DNA from: Deltaproteobacteria bacterium
GTDB lineage: Bacteria > Desulfobacterota > Desulfarculia > Adiutricales > Adiutricaceae
DNA: 7,116 nucleotides
Assembly (NCBI GenBank): GCA_031269135.1
Contig: JAISZP010000009.1
Span: 1 to 7,116 of the forward strand
Direction of reading: 5' to 3'
Under the pieces are notes generated by a model, which worked only from the letters and a program-made list of their open reading frames with translations, was not told where the DNA came from and searched no databases. Shown in pieces: positions 1 through 5,891 of the stretch. Within the stretch, counting starts at the first letter, position 1. Every line of letters starts with the position of its first letter. Made by a program: the position numbers and the translations under genes.

Positions 1-133
1 CGTGAAAGCCAGCATCAGAGCCTACATAAACGCCGTCAATCGGTTGTACAGCACTGCCGCCGTTAAAGATATGAAGATCAAGTGCCAAAAACCCGCAGTC
101 GCCGAAAATGCTCAAGCCGCCGCCGCTGTTTGA
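1..133 (+). CDS. leuA: 2-isopropylmalate synthase, C-terminal end (partial)
   Basis: Open frame entering from the left edge (codons in phase from base 2) and ending at TGA 131-133, giving 43 residues. The start of this tail, KASIRAYINAVNRLY, resembles the last helix of LeuA-type 2-isopropylmalate synthases, where a segment like 'ASARAYLNALNRLL' closes the C-terminal regulatory (leucine-binding) domain. LeuA condenses acetyl-CoA with 2-oxoisovalerate in the first committed step of leucine synthesis. After the match, about 25 residues form an Ala-rich tail (ending AENAQAAAAV) of no known role. Only the extreme C-terminus is visible, so a related Claisen-condensation enzyme (citramalate or homocitrate synthase) is possible, though the 'RAYINAVNRL' pattern favours LeuA. 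The gene shares the strand of pheT, but a promoter in the gap suggests pheT does not depend on it. Confidence 0.66.
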   Translation, partial: VKASIRAYINAVNRLYSTAAVKDMKIKCQKPAVAENAQAAAAV

Positions 134-145
134 AACCGGCGTCGT

Positions 146-174
146 TTGAAGTGACGTCTCCGAGGTGCTACAAT
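146..174 (+). promoter_or_regulatory. sigma-70-type promoter for pheT
   Basis: A -35 box TTGAAG (146-151) and a -10 box TACAAT (169-174) are separated by exactly 17 bases. Each differs from consensus at one or two positions. Transcription would start near 181-183, leaving a leader of about 105 bases before the pheT ATG. The promoter lies just after the leuA stop and points towards pheT, so it probably drives pheT and perhaps the genes behind it. This is a pattern match only; I see no operator and no convincing attenuator in the leader. Confidence 0.6.
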
Positions 175-286
175 AGCGCCTTAATGGGCGGGCTATTTGA
201 ATCCGAATTGCCTCAAAGCGTTTGTGGGCAAGCAAGATAGCCATAGTTTTTGGTTGCTGGTTTTTAGCGACTTCACGGGGATTAGT

Positions 287-2788
287 ATGCTGGCATCGAT
301 TTCTTGGCTTGGGGATTACCTTGACGTTTCCGACTTGGCTCCGGAGTTCGTAGCCGATAAGCTGACGATGGTGGGGCTTGAGGTGGAAGAGTTGCGCAAC
401 CGTTTGTCTTACTTGGATAAAGTGGTGGTCGCGACTGTCGCTCAAGCTTCACCTTTTGGGGAGCATCTTTTAGCCTTAACGGTTCAAGCCGGTCAGTTCG
501 GCGAAAAGAAAATAATCTGCGGCGATCCGAAAGTCGAAGTGGGAGGGCGGTACCCTCTGGCTTTAGTCGGTTGCGAACTCCCTGGCGGGATCGTCAAAGA
601 AAAGACCATAGGGTCGCATGGGTCATCTGGATCGAATGGGTCGAATGAACCAAGCGGCCCAAGCGGGTCGAAGTCTTCCAGCCCGCTGATCTCCGAAGGG
701 ATGCTGTGCTCGGAAAGCGAGTTGGGACTCGGTTCAGAGGCTGGTTTCGTCATGAACCTCTCCGGGCCTGCGGCTGACGGAACTACTTTAGCCGATTATT
801 TGAGAGCCCAAGGCGTCGACGCCGAAGACTACGTATTGGAGGTCAGCGTCACTCCCAACCGGGCCGACGCCCTTTGTCTGGTGGGACTCGCCAGAGATCT
901 CGGCGCGGTCCTTTCCCGCCGCCTCATCGAGCCCAAATTCTCAGTCTCGGAGAGCGAAAGATCCGCCTTTGAGCAGATAACCGTTTCCATAGACGATCCC
1001 AATCACTGCTATCGATACGCCGGAAGGGTCATCAACGGCGCCAGACCCGGACCAAGCCCTGATTGGATGGTCAAGAGACTCCTTTCGGCGGGCCTAAGAT
1101 CGATCAATAACATCGTCGACGTCACCAACTACGTGATGCTTGAGTTGGGGCTTCCTCTTCACGCCTTTGATCTGAAGAAGATCGCCGGACCGGCCATAAT
1201 CGTAAAAATGTATAAGCAAGGAGAAAAGTTCACCACCTTAGACGGGCAGGAGCGGACGCTGAAGGCTCATCAAAACATCATGATCTGCGACGCCCAAAGA
1301 CCGATAGGCTTAGCGGGGGTCATGGGCGGCTTAAATACTGAAGTAGACGACTCCACCACCGACGTCTTTTTGGAAGCCGCTTGCTTCAACCCGACGACCA
1401 TCAGAAAAACTTCTCGTTCGTTGGGGCTTCTTACCGACGCTTCCTTTCGATTCGAGCGAGGTCAGGACCCCAACGGTTGTCCTATGGCTGTCGACCGGGC
1501 GGCCGCTATGATAGCTGAGCTTACGGGCGGGAAAGTGGCCAAAGGCCGCTTAGACGCCTATCCCAAGTTGATTGAACCCAAGCAGGTCGCCTTCTCTCCC
1601 GAGCGCTGCAACGCCCTTTTAGGAACAAAGCATTCCGCCGGCGACATGGAAAGGGTTTTATCGGCCATCGGGGTCGCCTTAAAGAAAAATCATGATGAAA
1701 CTTACCAAGCCTGGCTTCCGACGTTTCGGCCCGATCTCGCCAGGGAAGTCGATTTGTTTGAAGAGGTGGTGAGACTGATTGATTTTGAAAACCTCCCTGC
1801 GACGCTGCCTCGGCCCATCGATCCGATTTCGCCGCCTCCCAGGGCTTTCGAGCTCAGAGAACTCATTCGAAAGACTCTTTCGGCTTTCGGCTACAGCGAG
1901 ATAGTGAGCTATTCCTTTATCAATCAAGATGCATTGGTGAAGATGAATATAGAGCCAACGCATCCGTGGAGAAGCTCGGTAGTCAAAATCCTGAACCCAT
2001 TGAGCGAAGACCACGGAATTTTAAGGCCGAGTCTGCTTCCCGGTTTGCTTGCGGCGGTAAGATTAAATCAATACCACAGCCAGTGGAATGCGGCCCTCTT
2101 TGAGGTCGGGGCCGTATTTACGGCCAACCCGAACGATCCTAAACCTCTTGAAGCTCAAACGTTGGCTGGAGCGTTGTCTGGTTCGTTTGGAGACGGGTCA
2201 TGGTGCAATCCCAATAGAGCGGCCGATTTTTGGGATATTAAAGGGGTTGTGGAAAGGCTCTCGGACCGACTGAGATTAAATCTGACTTATTCGCCGTTTT
2301 CCTCTGAAGTTCCAGGTTTCTACGACGCTTCCCAAGCCTGCGAAGTCTTTTCGGGAGAAAGGGTTTTAGGTCACATAGGGCTTTTGAACCAAGACGTCTC
2401 TAAGGCTTTGGGTTTAAAAGAGGCCGGCGGAAAGGTTTTTCTTTTTGAGCTCGACATCGACGATCTGCCGAAACTTCAGCCTGCGCCCTTCCAGGGCTGG
2501 TCAAGTTATCCCGGCGCCGCCAGAGATATGGCCCTGGTGGTCGATCAAAGCGTACAAGCCGGGCAAATCATCGAAGTTCTTAAAGAGAGCGACCAGTGGC
2601 CTTTGGTCGATGTGGCCATTTTCGATCTCTATCAAGGCGATAAAGTCCCTCAAGGCAAAAAGAGCCTGGCTTTAAGGTTGTTTTTCCAGGACTGGGACAG
2701 GACGCTGACGGATGAATTGGTCAACGGCTACTTTCAGGGCATACTTGAGACTTTGTCGAGCCGTTTTTCAGCTCAGCTCAGGAGTTGA
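287..2788 (+). CDS. pheT: Phenylalanine--tRNA ligase, beta subunit
   Basis: This is the beta chain of the cytoplasmic (PheS-PheT)2 enzyme that attaches phenylalanine to tRNA-Phe. It has 833 residues; the family usually has about 800. The order is standard: N-terminal 'SISWLGDYLDV'; an EMAP-like tRNA-binding domain (about 40-150); 'VTPNRADAL' from 188; B3/B4 editing domain with SINNIVDVTNYV from 272 and HAFD at 292; B5 with 'LTDASFRFERG' before it and PTFRPDLAREVDLFEE from 478; the catalytic-like core from about 520; and a C-terminal FDX-ACB (anticodon-binding) domain with YPGAARDMALVVD from 741. I chose ATG 287 because the protein then begins as the family does, with a GGGG ribosome-binding-like run 6 bases upstream. 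A TTG at 197 would add 30 unfamiliar residues. The oddity is a Ser/Gly/Asn-rich insertion at 109-133, listed separately. No pheS lies beside it. The downstream neighbour encodes an IHF-like protein, as in many proteobacteria. Confidence 0.97.
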   Translation: MLASISWLGDYLDVSDLAPEFVADKLTMVGLEVEELRNRLSYLDKVVVATVAQASPFGEHLLALTVQAGQFGEKKIICGDPKVEVGGRYPLALVGCELPGGIVKEKTIGSHGSSGSNGSNEPSGPSGSKSSSPLISEGMLCSESELGLGSEAGFVMNLSGPAADGTTLADYLRAQGVDAEDYVLEVSVTPNRADALCLVGLARDLGAVLSRRLIEPKFSVSESERSAFEQITVSIDDPNHCYRYAGRVINGARPGPSPDWMVKRLLSAGLRSINNIVDVTNYVMLELGLPLHAFDLKKIAGPAIIVKMYKQGEKFTTLDGQERTLKAHQNIMICDAQRPIGLAGVMGGLNTEVDDSTTDVFLEAACFNPTTIRKTSRSLGLLTDASFRFERGQDPNGCPMAVDRAAAMIAELTGGKVAKGRLDAYPKLIEPKQVAFSPERCNALLGTKHSAGDMERVLSAIGVALKKNHDETYQAWLPTFRPDLAREVDLFEEVVRLIDFENLPATLPRPIDPISPPPRAFELRELIRKTLSAFGYSEIVSYSFINQDALVKMNIEPTHPWRSSVVKILNPLSEDHGILRPSLLPGLLAAVRLNQYHSQWNAALFEVGAVFTANPNDPKPLEAQTLAGALSGSFGDGSWCNPNRAADFWDIKGVVERLSDRLRLNLTYSPFSSEVPGFYDASQACEVFSGERVLGHIGLLNQDVSKALGLKEAGGKVFLFELDIDDLPKLQPAPFQGWSSYPGAARDMALVVDQSVQAGQIIEVLKESDQWPLVDVAIFDLYQGDKVPQGKKSLALRLFFQDWDRTLTDELVNGYFQGILETLSSRFSAQLRS
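611..685 (+). repeat. Low-complexity Ser/Gly-encoding insertion inside pheT
   Basis: Codons 109-133 of pheT form a simple-sequence tract rich in Gly, Ser, Asn and Pro (GSHGSSGSNGSNEPSGPSGS and a few more serines). At DNA level it is built from imperfect copies of GGGTCG/GGATCGAAT-like units. It sits in the EMAP-like domain, between 'LPGG' and 'ISEGMLCSESELGLG', segments that family members usually join by a short stretch. The reading frame is kept. It probably arose by repeat expansion and should be a flexible surface loop. Confidence 0.75.
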
Positions 2789-2790
2789 TG

Positions 2791-2807
2791 GAAGTTTTAA
2801 AAACTTC
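2791..2807 (+). repeat. Short inverted repeat just after pheT
   Basis: GAAGTTT (2791-2797) and AAACTTC (2801-2807) form a perfect 7-bp stem around a 3-base TAA loop, two bases after the pheT stop. The stem is AT-rich and has no T run after it, so it is at best a weak pause or RNA end-protecting hairpin rather than a clear intrinsic terminator. Confidence 0.35.
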
Positions 2808-2822
2808 GTCATGCTCGAAAAG

Positions 2823-2870
2823 AACATCATTGAAGATGAGCGTCATTGAAGATGAACATCATTGAACACG
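2823..2870 (+). repeat. Three tandem 16-bp repeats in the pheT-ihfA gap
   Basis: Three head-to-tail 16-bp units: AACATCATTGAAGATG (2823-2838), AGCGTCATTGAAGATG (2839-2854) and AACATCATTGAACACG (2855-2870). All share TCATTGAA; unit 2 differs from unit 1 at two positions and unit 3 differs near its end. They lie 58 bases upstream of the IHF-like start codon, where they could be operator-like sites or a neutral slippage repeat. No function can be read from the sequence. Confidence 0.8.
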
Positions 2871-2917
2871 AGCATATTGGGATTTATTTGCGCATGATGC
2901 TCCAGCGCCGTTTGTTT

Positions 2918-2926
2918 AGGAAGAGG
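2918..2926 (+). promoter_or_regulatory. Ribosome binding site deciding the GTG start of the IHF-like gene
   Basis: AGGAAGAGG lies directly before GTG 2929. Measured from AGGA the spacing is 7 bases. Because an in-frame stop overlaps this site, no earlier start is possible, so the non-ATG start is well supported. Confidence 0.65.
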
Positions 2927-2928
2927 CC

Positions 2929-3330
2929 GTGACTAAAGACGAAAGAAAACCATTGACTAGATTAGATCTGATCGATGCCGTGCGCAAGCGGATCGGTCTG
3001 TCGGCGGAAGACGCCTCGAATATTTTAGAAGATGTGGTGGACGCCATTTCCGAAGTTCTTCAAAGCAGCGGTCGGTTCGTCGAACCGGAACTTGGACGTT
3101 TTTTCGTCAAACACACCCCGGCCAGACCAGGTCGAAACCCGAAAACAGGTAGTCCGGCAATAGTTCCCGCTAAATTGAAGCCAAGCTTTATCATGAATCG
3201 GCGCTTGAGAGACAAGATGAAAGCTCAGTGGACTAGCGACAAGTCCGCTCGACAGACGACTAATGAGGCTACGGTCGGGGACTTGTCGGCCGCTAAGCTG
3301 GTGACCAATGAGAAAGACCAAGAAAAGTAA
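2929..3330 (+). CDS. ihfA: Integration host factor / HU family DNA-binding protein
   Basis: 133 residues. IHF/HU proteins dimerise, bind the minor groove and bend DNA sharply, shaping the nucleoid and assisting regulators and recombination. The N-terminal helical part matches the family (LTRLDLIDAVRKRIGLSAED, 9-28). The beta-arm hallmark PGRNPKTG is at 67-74; P71 corresponds to the proline that intercalates into DNA in E. coli IHF. The core ends near residue 98; a polar tail of about 35 residues follows, whereas IHF-alpha is usually about 100 residues long. The usual 'SGFGNF' turn reads PELGRF (53-58), a departure from the family. The GTG start is fixed by an in-frame TAG at 2917-2919 and by AGGAAGAGG at 2918-2926. 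The position after pheT, as for ihfA in E. coli, supports the alpha-subunit name, but sequence alone does not separate alpha, beta and HU-like forms. Confidence 0.85.
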   Translation: MTKDERKPLTRLDLIDAVRKRIGLSAEDASNILEDVVDAISEVLQSSGRFVEPELGRFFVKHTPARPGRNPKTGSPAIVPAKLKPSFIMNRRLRDKMKAQWTSDKSARQTTNEATVGDLSAAKLVTNEKDQEK

Positions 3331-4189
3331 ATCAGCTCAGCCGCAGCCCAAGAGCAAGTCGTCCAAGGGCCGCGGGCTGGGTCCCAATGCCGAAGGGCCG
3401 CTCTTTTTTAAGTTAAGCGATATTTCTTCGATGTTGGAACTCGAGGTCCACGTCTTACGATACTGGGAAAAGCAGTTCCCCATCATTAAACCAGTAAAGA
3501 TCAACGACAGAAGGCAGTTGTACAGCCAATACGATGTACTGCTTTTTACTCAAATAAAACGGCTCCTGTATGATGAGGGCTATACCCTGGCCGGAGCGCT
3601 TAAGAAGCTGATCGAAGATCCTCCCGCAGAAATCGACGATGGCGACGCTCAAGCATCAAAAGCTCTTTCCGAGCATCGACAAAAACCTCTTTTCGCCAAT
3701 TTGCCCCCGCCGACCAAACCTGCTCCAGCTAAAGACGCCTCCGACGATTCCGAAACCAATACGCCTGAAGACGACATGGCGGAAGAAAACTCGCCTGAAG
3801 AAGACGTGCCTGAAGAAGACGTGATTGATGCCGCTGAATTTGAAACTGATGAATTCGGGAGCAGCGGCGGCGAACTTGCCCCATATCTTTCGGAGGATTT
3901 GCCAGGGGATTTAAAGGTTCGGCGACCAATGGCCGCTTTCGGCTTGGATACCCCAAAATGGGACTCCCGAAATTTAGACTTCAAAAAATCGGAATCCCAA
4001 AATTTAGGCGCCTCTAAATTGGAGCCTCTTAAACAACAAACTTATGTTTCGAGCAATAGCGCCGACAAGTCTCCGGAAAACGATCGAACAGCAGCTCCGG
4101 CGCAAGACCTACGGGGATTGATCGACGCTCTAAGAGTTGAACTCAGGCAATTGAGGGATTTTATCGCAAATGACCAGAAAATCACTTAA
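3308..4189 (+). CDS. MerR-family transcriptional regulator with long acidic linker
   Basis: 293 residues. After a basic 30-residue lead (MRKTKKSKSA...) comes a MerR-type winged helix-turn-helix at about 31-101: FFKLSDISSMLELEVHVLRYWEKQFPIIKP at its start, 'RRQLYSQYDVLLFTQIKRLLYDEGYTLAGA' at its end. VLRYWE (49-54) and RRQLY (68-72) are the family signatures; the group that follows IHF genes in Deltaproteobacteria looks like this. No cysteine metal-binding loop is visible, so it is not a metal sensor of the classic kind. Residues about 140-185 are strongly acidic, with a repeated PEEDV. Residues about 265-293 (DLRGLIDALRVELRQLRDF) look like a short coiled coil, perhaps for dimerisation. The start codon lies inside the IHF-like gene (23-base overlap), with no strong SD, suggesting translational coupling. 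Target genes are unknown; self-regulation is only a guess. Confidence 0.85.
   Translation: MRKTKKSKSAQPQPKSKSSKGRGLGPNAEGPLFFKLSDISSMLELEVHVLRYWEKQFPIIKPVKINDRRQLYSQYDVLLFTQIKRLLYDEGYTLAGALKKLIEDPPAEIDDGDAQASKALSEHRQKPLFANLPPPTKPAPAKDASDDSETNTPEDDMAEENSPEEDVPEEDVIDAAEFETDEFGSSGGELAPYLSEDLPGDLKVRRPMAAFGLDTPKWDSRNLDFKKSESQNLGASKLEPLKQQTYVSSNSADKSPENDRTAAPAQDLRGLIDALRVELRQLRDFIANDQKIT
3794..3823 (+). repeat. 15-bp tandem duplication in the MerR acidic linker
   Basis: CCTGAAGAAGACGTG occurs twice back to back (3794-3808 and 3809-3823), each copy encoding PEEDV. A diverged relative, CCTGAAGACGACATG (PEDDM), lies about 30 bases upstream. The identical copies point to a recent in-frame slippage event in a region with little length constraint. 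Confidence 0.8.
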
Positions 4190-4196
4190 ATGAGTA

Positions 4197-4202
4197 TATA
4201 AT
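4197..4202 (+). promoter_or_regulatory. Consensus -10 box immediately before the methyltransferase gene
   Basis: A perfect TATAAT ends 5 bases before ATG 4208, in an 18-base AT-rich gap after the MerR stop. If used, transcription would start at about the ATG itself, giving a leaderless mRNA. No good -35 sits at 16-18 bases; TGACCA (4171-4176) is 20 bases away. The gap has no Shine-Dalgarno sequence, which fits leaderless or coupled translation, but chance is possible in an AT-rich spacer. Confidence 0.35.
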
Positions 4203-4207
4203 ATTTT

Positions 4208-5380
4208 ATGAACAATCAGTTCCCCAATTCCGAGTCGAGTTCCCCTCTGGAAATCGTCGATCGAATCGATGCGGAGTTCATTCGCCAGGCTGGGCTCATC
4301 TATGGCCGGTGCGCCTCCCCTCGGTCAAGCAAAAGGCTCTTGGACTGCGCAGGGCGAAGGATGCAAATCCTCTCGCTCGCCAAGGCGCAATATCTCTCGC
4401 TTTTGTCCTCAAATCCCTTGGAGTGGGACGAACTGTGGGACGACTACGGCGGCGACCCGAACGACTCCTTTTTTCGCTATCCTACCCAATTTGAATTATT
4501 GACTCGGCTTATCTCCGAGAAGGCCACCACCGCCTCCCATAGGACTCTGAAGGTCCTGTCGGTCGGCTGCGCCATGGGGTTTGAGCCATATTCTCTATCG
4601 ATGGCTCTAGCCGGAACTGCGCTGCCCGCCTTGGGCTGGGATATTTCCGTCTTTGCTTGCGACATCAGCGAGGAGTCGCTGAATAAAGCGAGAAACGCCA
4701 TTTTTTCTCAGCAAGATCTTTATGTTTTAAACCCTAGCATGGCAAAGCGCTGGTTTAGACCTAGAGCCGCAGGCCGGCAGTTTAAGTCGGAATTGGCCCC
4801 TAAGGTGCAATTTTTCAAGGCCAATCCCAATGACCTCGTCAGCGGCCCTTTAGCTGATTTAATCGGCAGCTTCGACGTCGTCTTCGCAAGGGGACTCTCT
4901 TTCGATTGCCCCGATCGGCATGTAAGCTCCTTCGCCGGCGGACTATTGAGCTTACTCGCTCACGATGGATATTTGTTCACCGCTCCAGGAGAAATCTGGC
5001 CCGTAGGCAACAAAACCAGGTTGGAAGAAAGGGACGGCATAGCATATATTCACAAAAACGTCGAGAAAATAAAATCAAACATCTTCCATACTTCCAAGAA
5101 CCCTCGCCGCAAACCTAAAGCCGCCCAGCAAACCGATATTGATTCGGCCCTCTTTCAGCGAAAGGCGGTCTTGGAAAAGAGATTTGCGGAGCTTTTAGAT
5201 GAAGATCCGGATCAAGGCAGAGATGTCGTTTTAGAGATGTTGCAGCTGGAGCTTGAGCGAGGTTGCATGACGGTGGAAACGCTGAAGTTGATGGTTAAAG
5301 TGGAAAACCGACTTGATAGAAGTCAATGCGCCTTTTTCCTGGAGAGTTTTATGGAAGCCTGGGGAGGATCGGCGGATTAA
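4208..5380 (+). CDS. CheR-like SAM-dependent methyltransferase
   Basis: 390 residues. CheR enzymes transfer methyl groups from S-adenosylmethionine to glutamates of chemoreceptors. The fold is visible in order: an N-terminal helical part (FIRQAGLIYG..., RRMQILSLAKAQYLSLL); the linker motif DSFFRYPTQFE (86-96), resembling CheR 'NETYFFR'; SAM-binding motif I VGCAMGFEPYSL (119-130; family GCSTGEEPYSL); the acidic motif DIS (152-154); FDVVFARG (222-229), where CheR has FDVIFCRN; and APGEIWP (259-265) at the final strand. Residues about 310-390 form an extra charged helical region. The Asn of the usual CRN motif is Gly here and the following 'IYF' is lost, so the substrate may differ from a chemoreceptor. 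No chemotaxis genes are visible nearby. It follows the MerR gene by 18 bases on the same strand, suggesting an operon. Methyltransferase fold is well supported; the target is unknown. Confidence 0.8.
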   Translation: MNNQFPNSESSSPLEIVDRIDAEFIRQAGLIYGRCASPRSSKRLLDCAGRRMQILSLAKAQYLSLLSSNPLEWDELWDDYGGDPNDSFFRYPTQFELLTRLISEKATTASHRTLKVLSVGCAMGFEPYSLSMALAGTALPALGWDISVFACDISEESLNKARNAIFSQQDLYVLNPSMAKRWFRPRAAGRQFKSELAPKVQFFKANPNDLVSGPLADLIGSFDVVFARGLSFDCPDRHVSSFAGGLLSLLAHDGYLFTAPGEIWPVGNKTRLEERDGIAYIHKNVEKIKSNIFHTSKNPRRKPKAAQQTDIDSALFQRKAVLEKRFAELLDEDPDQGRDVVLEMLQLELERGCMTVETLKLMVKVENRLDRSQCAFFLESFMEAWGGSAD

Positions 5381-5381
5381 G

Positions 5382-5842
5382 AAACGTCGTCCGTCTTTTG
5401 GGAGCGCCGCCTTTGGCGGCGACTGACCAAACCATAGCGATCTTTGATGACTCCTTTTCCATTGATATAACGAGAGCTAAATAAGCTTGAGGATAAGCAT
5501 ATCCTTGATCGGACGACGGAGCGAACCATTTTGCGGCTTCAATATAACTTTGGGCAACGCCGCACCGTTTTGATAAAGGGCGCCCAAGTTCGTTCGGTTA
5601 TGGGCCAGAGCTTGATCAGCGGCTGACCTTTACCGCTTTACGGCTTGAGCGTCGCTTTGGGCAACGCCTTTTCCGTCTCGATAGACGTGCGAGGTTATAT
5701 TGAGCAGCCTCCCAACCTTGCTCGGCAGCTAACCTGTACAACTTTTTTCGGCTTCAATGTCGTTTTGAGGAACGCCATTTCCATCCTCATAAAGAAGACT
5801 CAAGTTGTTTTGAGCCGTAAAGTCGCCTTTTTAGCTGCCTAA
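5382..5842 (-). pseudogene. Degenerate Sel1-like repeat protein gene
   Basis: Read on the minus strand, three shifting frames together give Sel1-like (TPR-related) repeats. Examples: GDFTAQNNLSLLYEDGNGVP; LYRLAAEQGWEAAQYNLA; YRDGKGVAQSDAQAVK; NLGALYQNG then GVAQSYIEAAKWF; and finally AAKGGAPK. Sel1 repeats are about 36 residues and build helical scaffolds for protein-protein contact. The conserved 'G.GV.Q' codons recur at 5554, 5661 and 5769 (spacing 107 and 108), as expected for 36-codon repeats plus an indel. Frame breaks lie near 5745 (a run of six T on plus), 5680-5690, 5552-5572 and 5459-5474, and an in-frame stop is at 5630-5632. The N-terminal part, including any signal peptide, is not found: the match stops where AT-rich DNA begins. 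It converges on the methyltransferase gene, ending next to its stop. A functional product is very unlikely. Confidence 0.82.
5405..5421. repeat. GC-rich hairpin downstream of the methyltransferase gene
   Basis: CGCCGCC, a TTT loop and GGCGGCG form a perfect 7-bp stem starting 24 bases after the methyltransferase stop. Neither strand has a T run after it, so it is not a standard intrinsic terminator. It coincides with the 'AAKGG' codons of the Sel1 remnant and may be a coding coincidence, though it could still slow or protect the 3' end of the upstream transcript. Confidence 0.4.
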
Positions 5843-5843
5843 C

Positions 5844-5891
5844 GCATATATTTTAAAGACTAAATGTAGTTTTTATCATCTAAATATATGC
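5844..5891. repeat. Imperfect inverted repeat at the edge of the AT-rich region
   Basis: GCATATATTT (5844-5853) and AAATATATGC (5882-5891) are perfect 10-bp inverted arms around a 28-base spacer. They sit exactly where the Sel1 remnant ends and AT-rich DNA begins. The arms are AT-rich and their role is unknown; they could be a structured RNA end, a scar of an inserted element, or chance. Confidence 0.45.

Noticed and set aside
197..286. TTG-started 30-residue N-terminal extension of pheT
   Set aside because: The extension does not resemble the PheT N-terminus. ATG 287 gives the family-typical start, and a TTG start would lie only about 15 bases after the predicted transcript start.
184..286. 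Phenylalanine attenuator or leader peptide before pheT
   Set aside because: A short frame from ATG 184 (18 codons) has just one Phe codon, and no terminator/antiterminator pair with a T run is visible. The Phe codons at 247-275 are in the pheT frame but have no separate start or SD.
493..753. Minus-strand 86-codon frame with Asp-Pro-rich repeats
   Set aside because: It is the antisense reading of the Ser/Gly-rich repeat tract in pheT; its apparent repeats are explained by that tract.
3649..3984. Minus-strand 111-codon Ser-rich frame
   Set aside because: Mirror of the acidic GAA/GAC-rich linker of the MerR gene; no family resemblance and no start signals.
5405..5421. Rho-independent terminator after the methyltransferase gene
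   Set aside because: The stem is strong, but neither side has a T run, and it matches codons of the Sel1 remnant.
5554..5776. CRISPR-like or other DNA-level repeat array, suggested by recurrent GCAACGCC words about 108 bp apart
   Set aside because: The spacing and surrounding codons match 36-residue Sel1 protein repeats on the minus strand; the copies are too diverged and too far apart for CRISPR.
5645..5842. Plus-strand 65-codon frame
   Set aside because: It is antisense to the Sel1-like repeat remnant, and its periodic look comes from those repeats.
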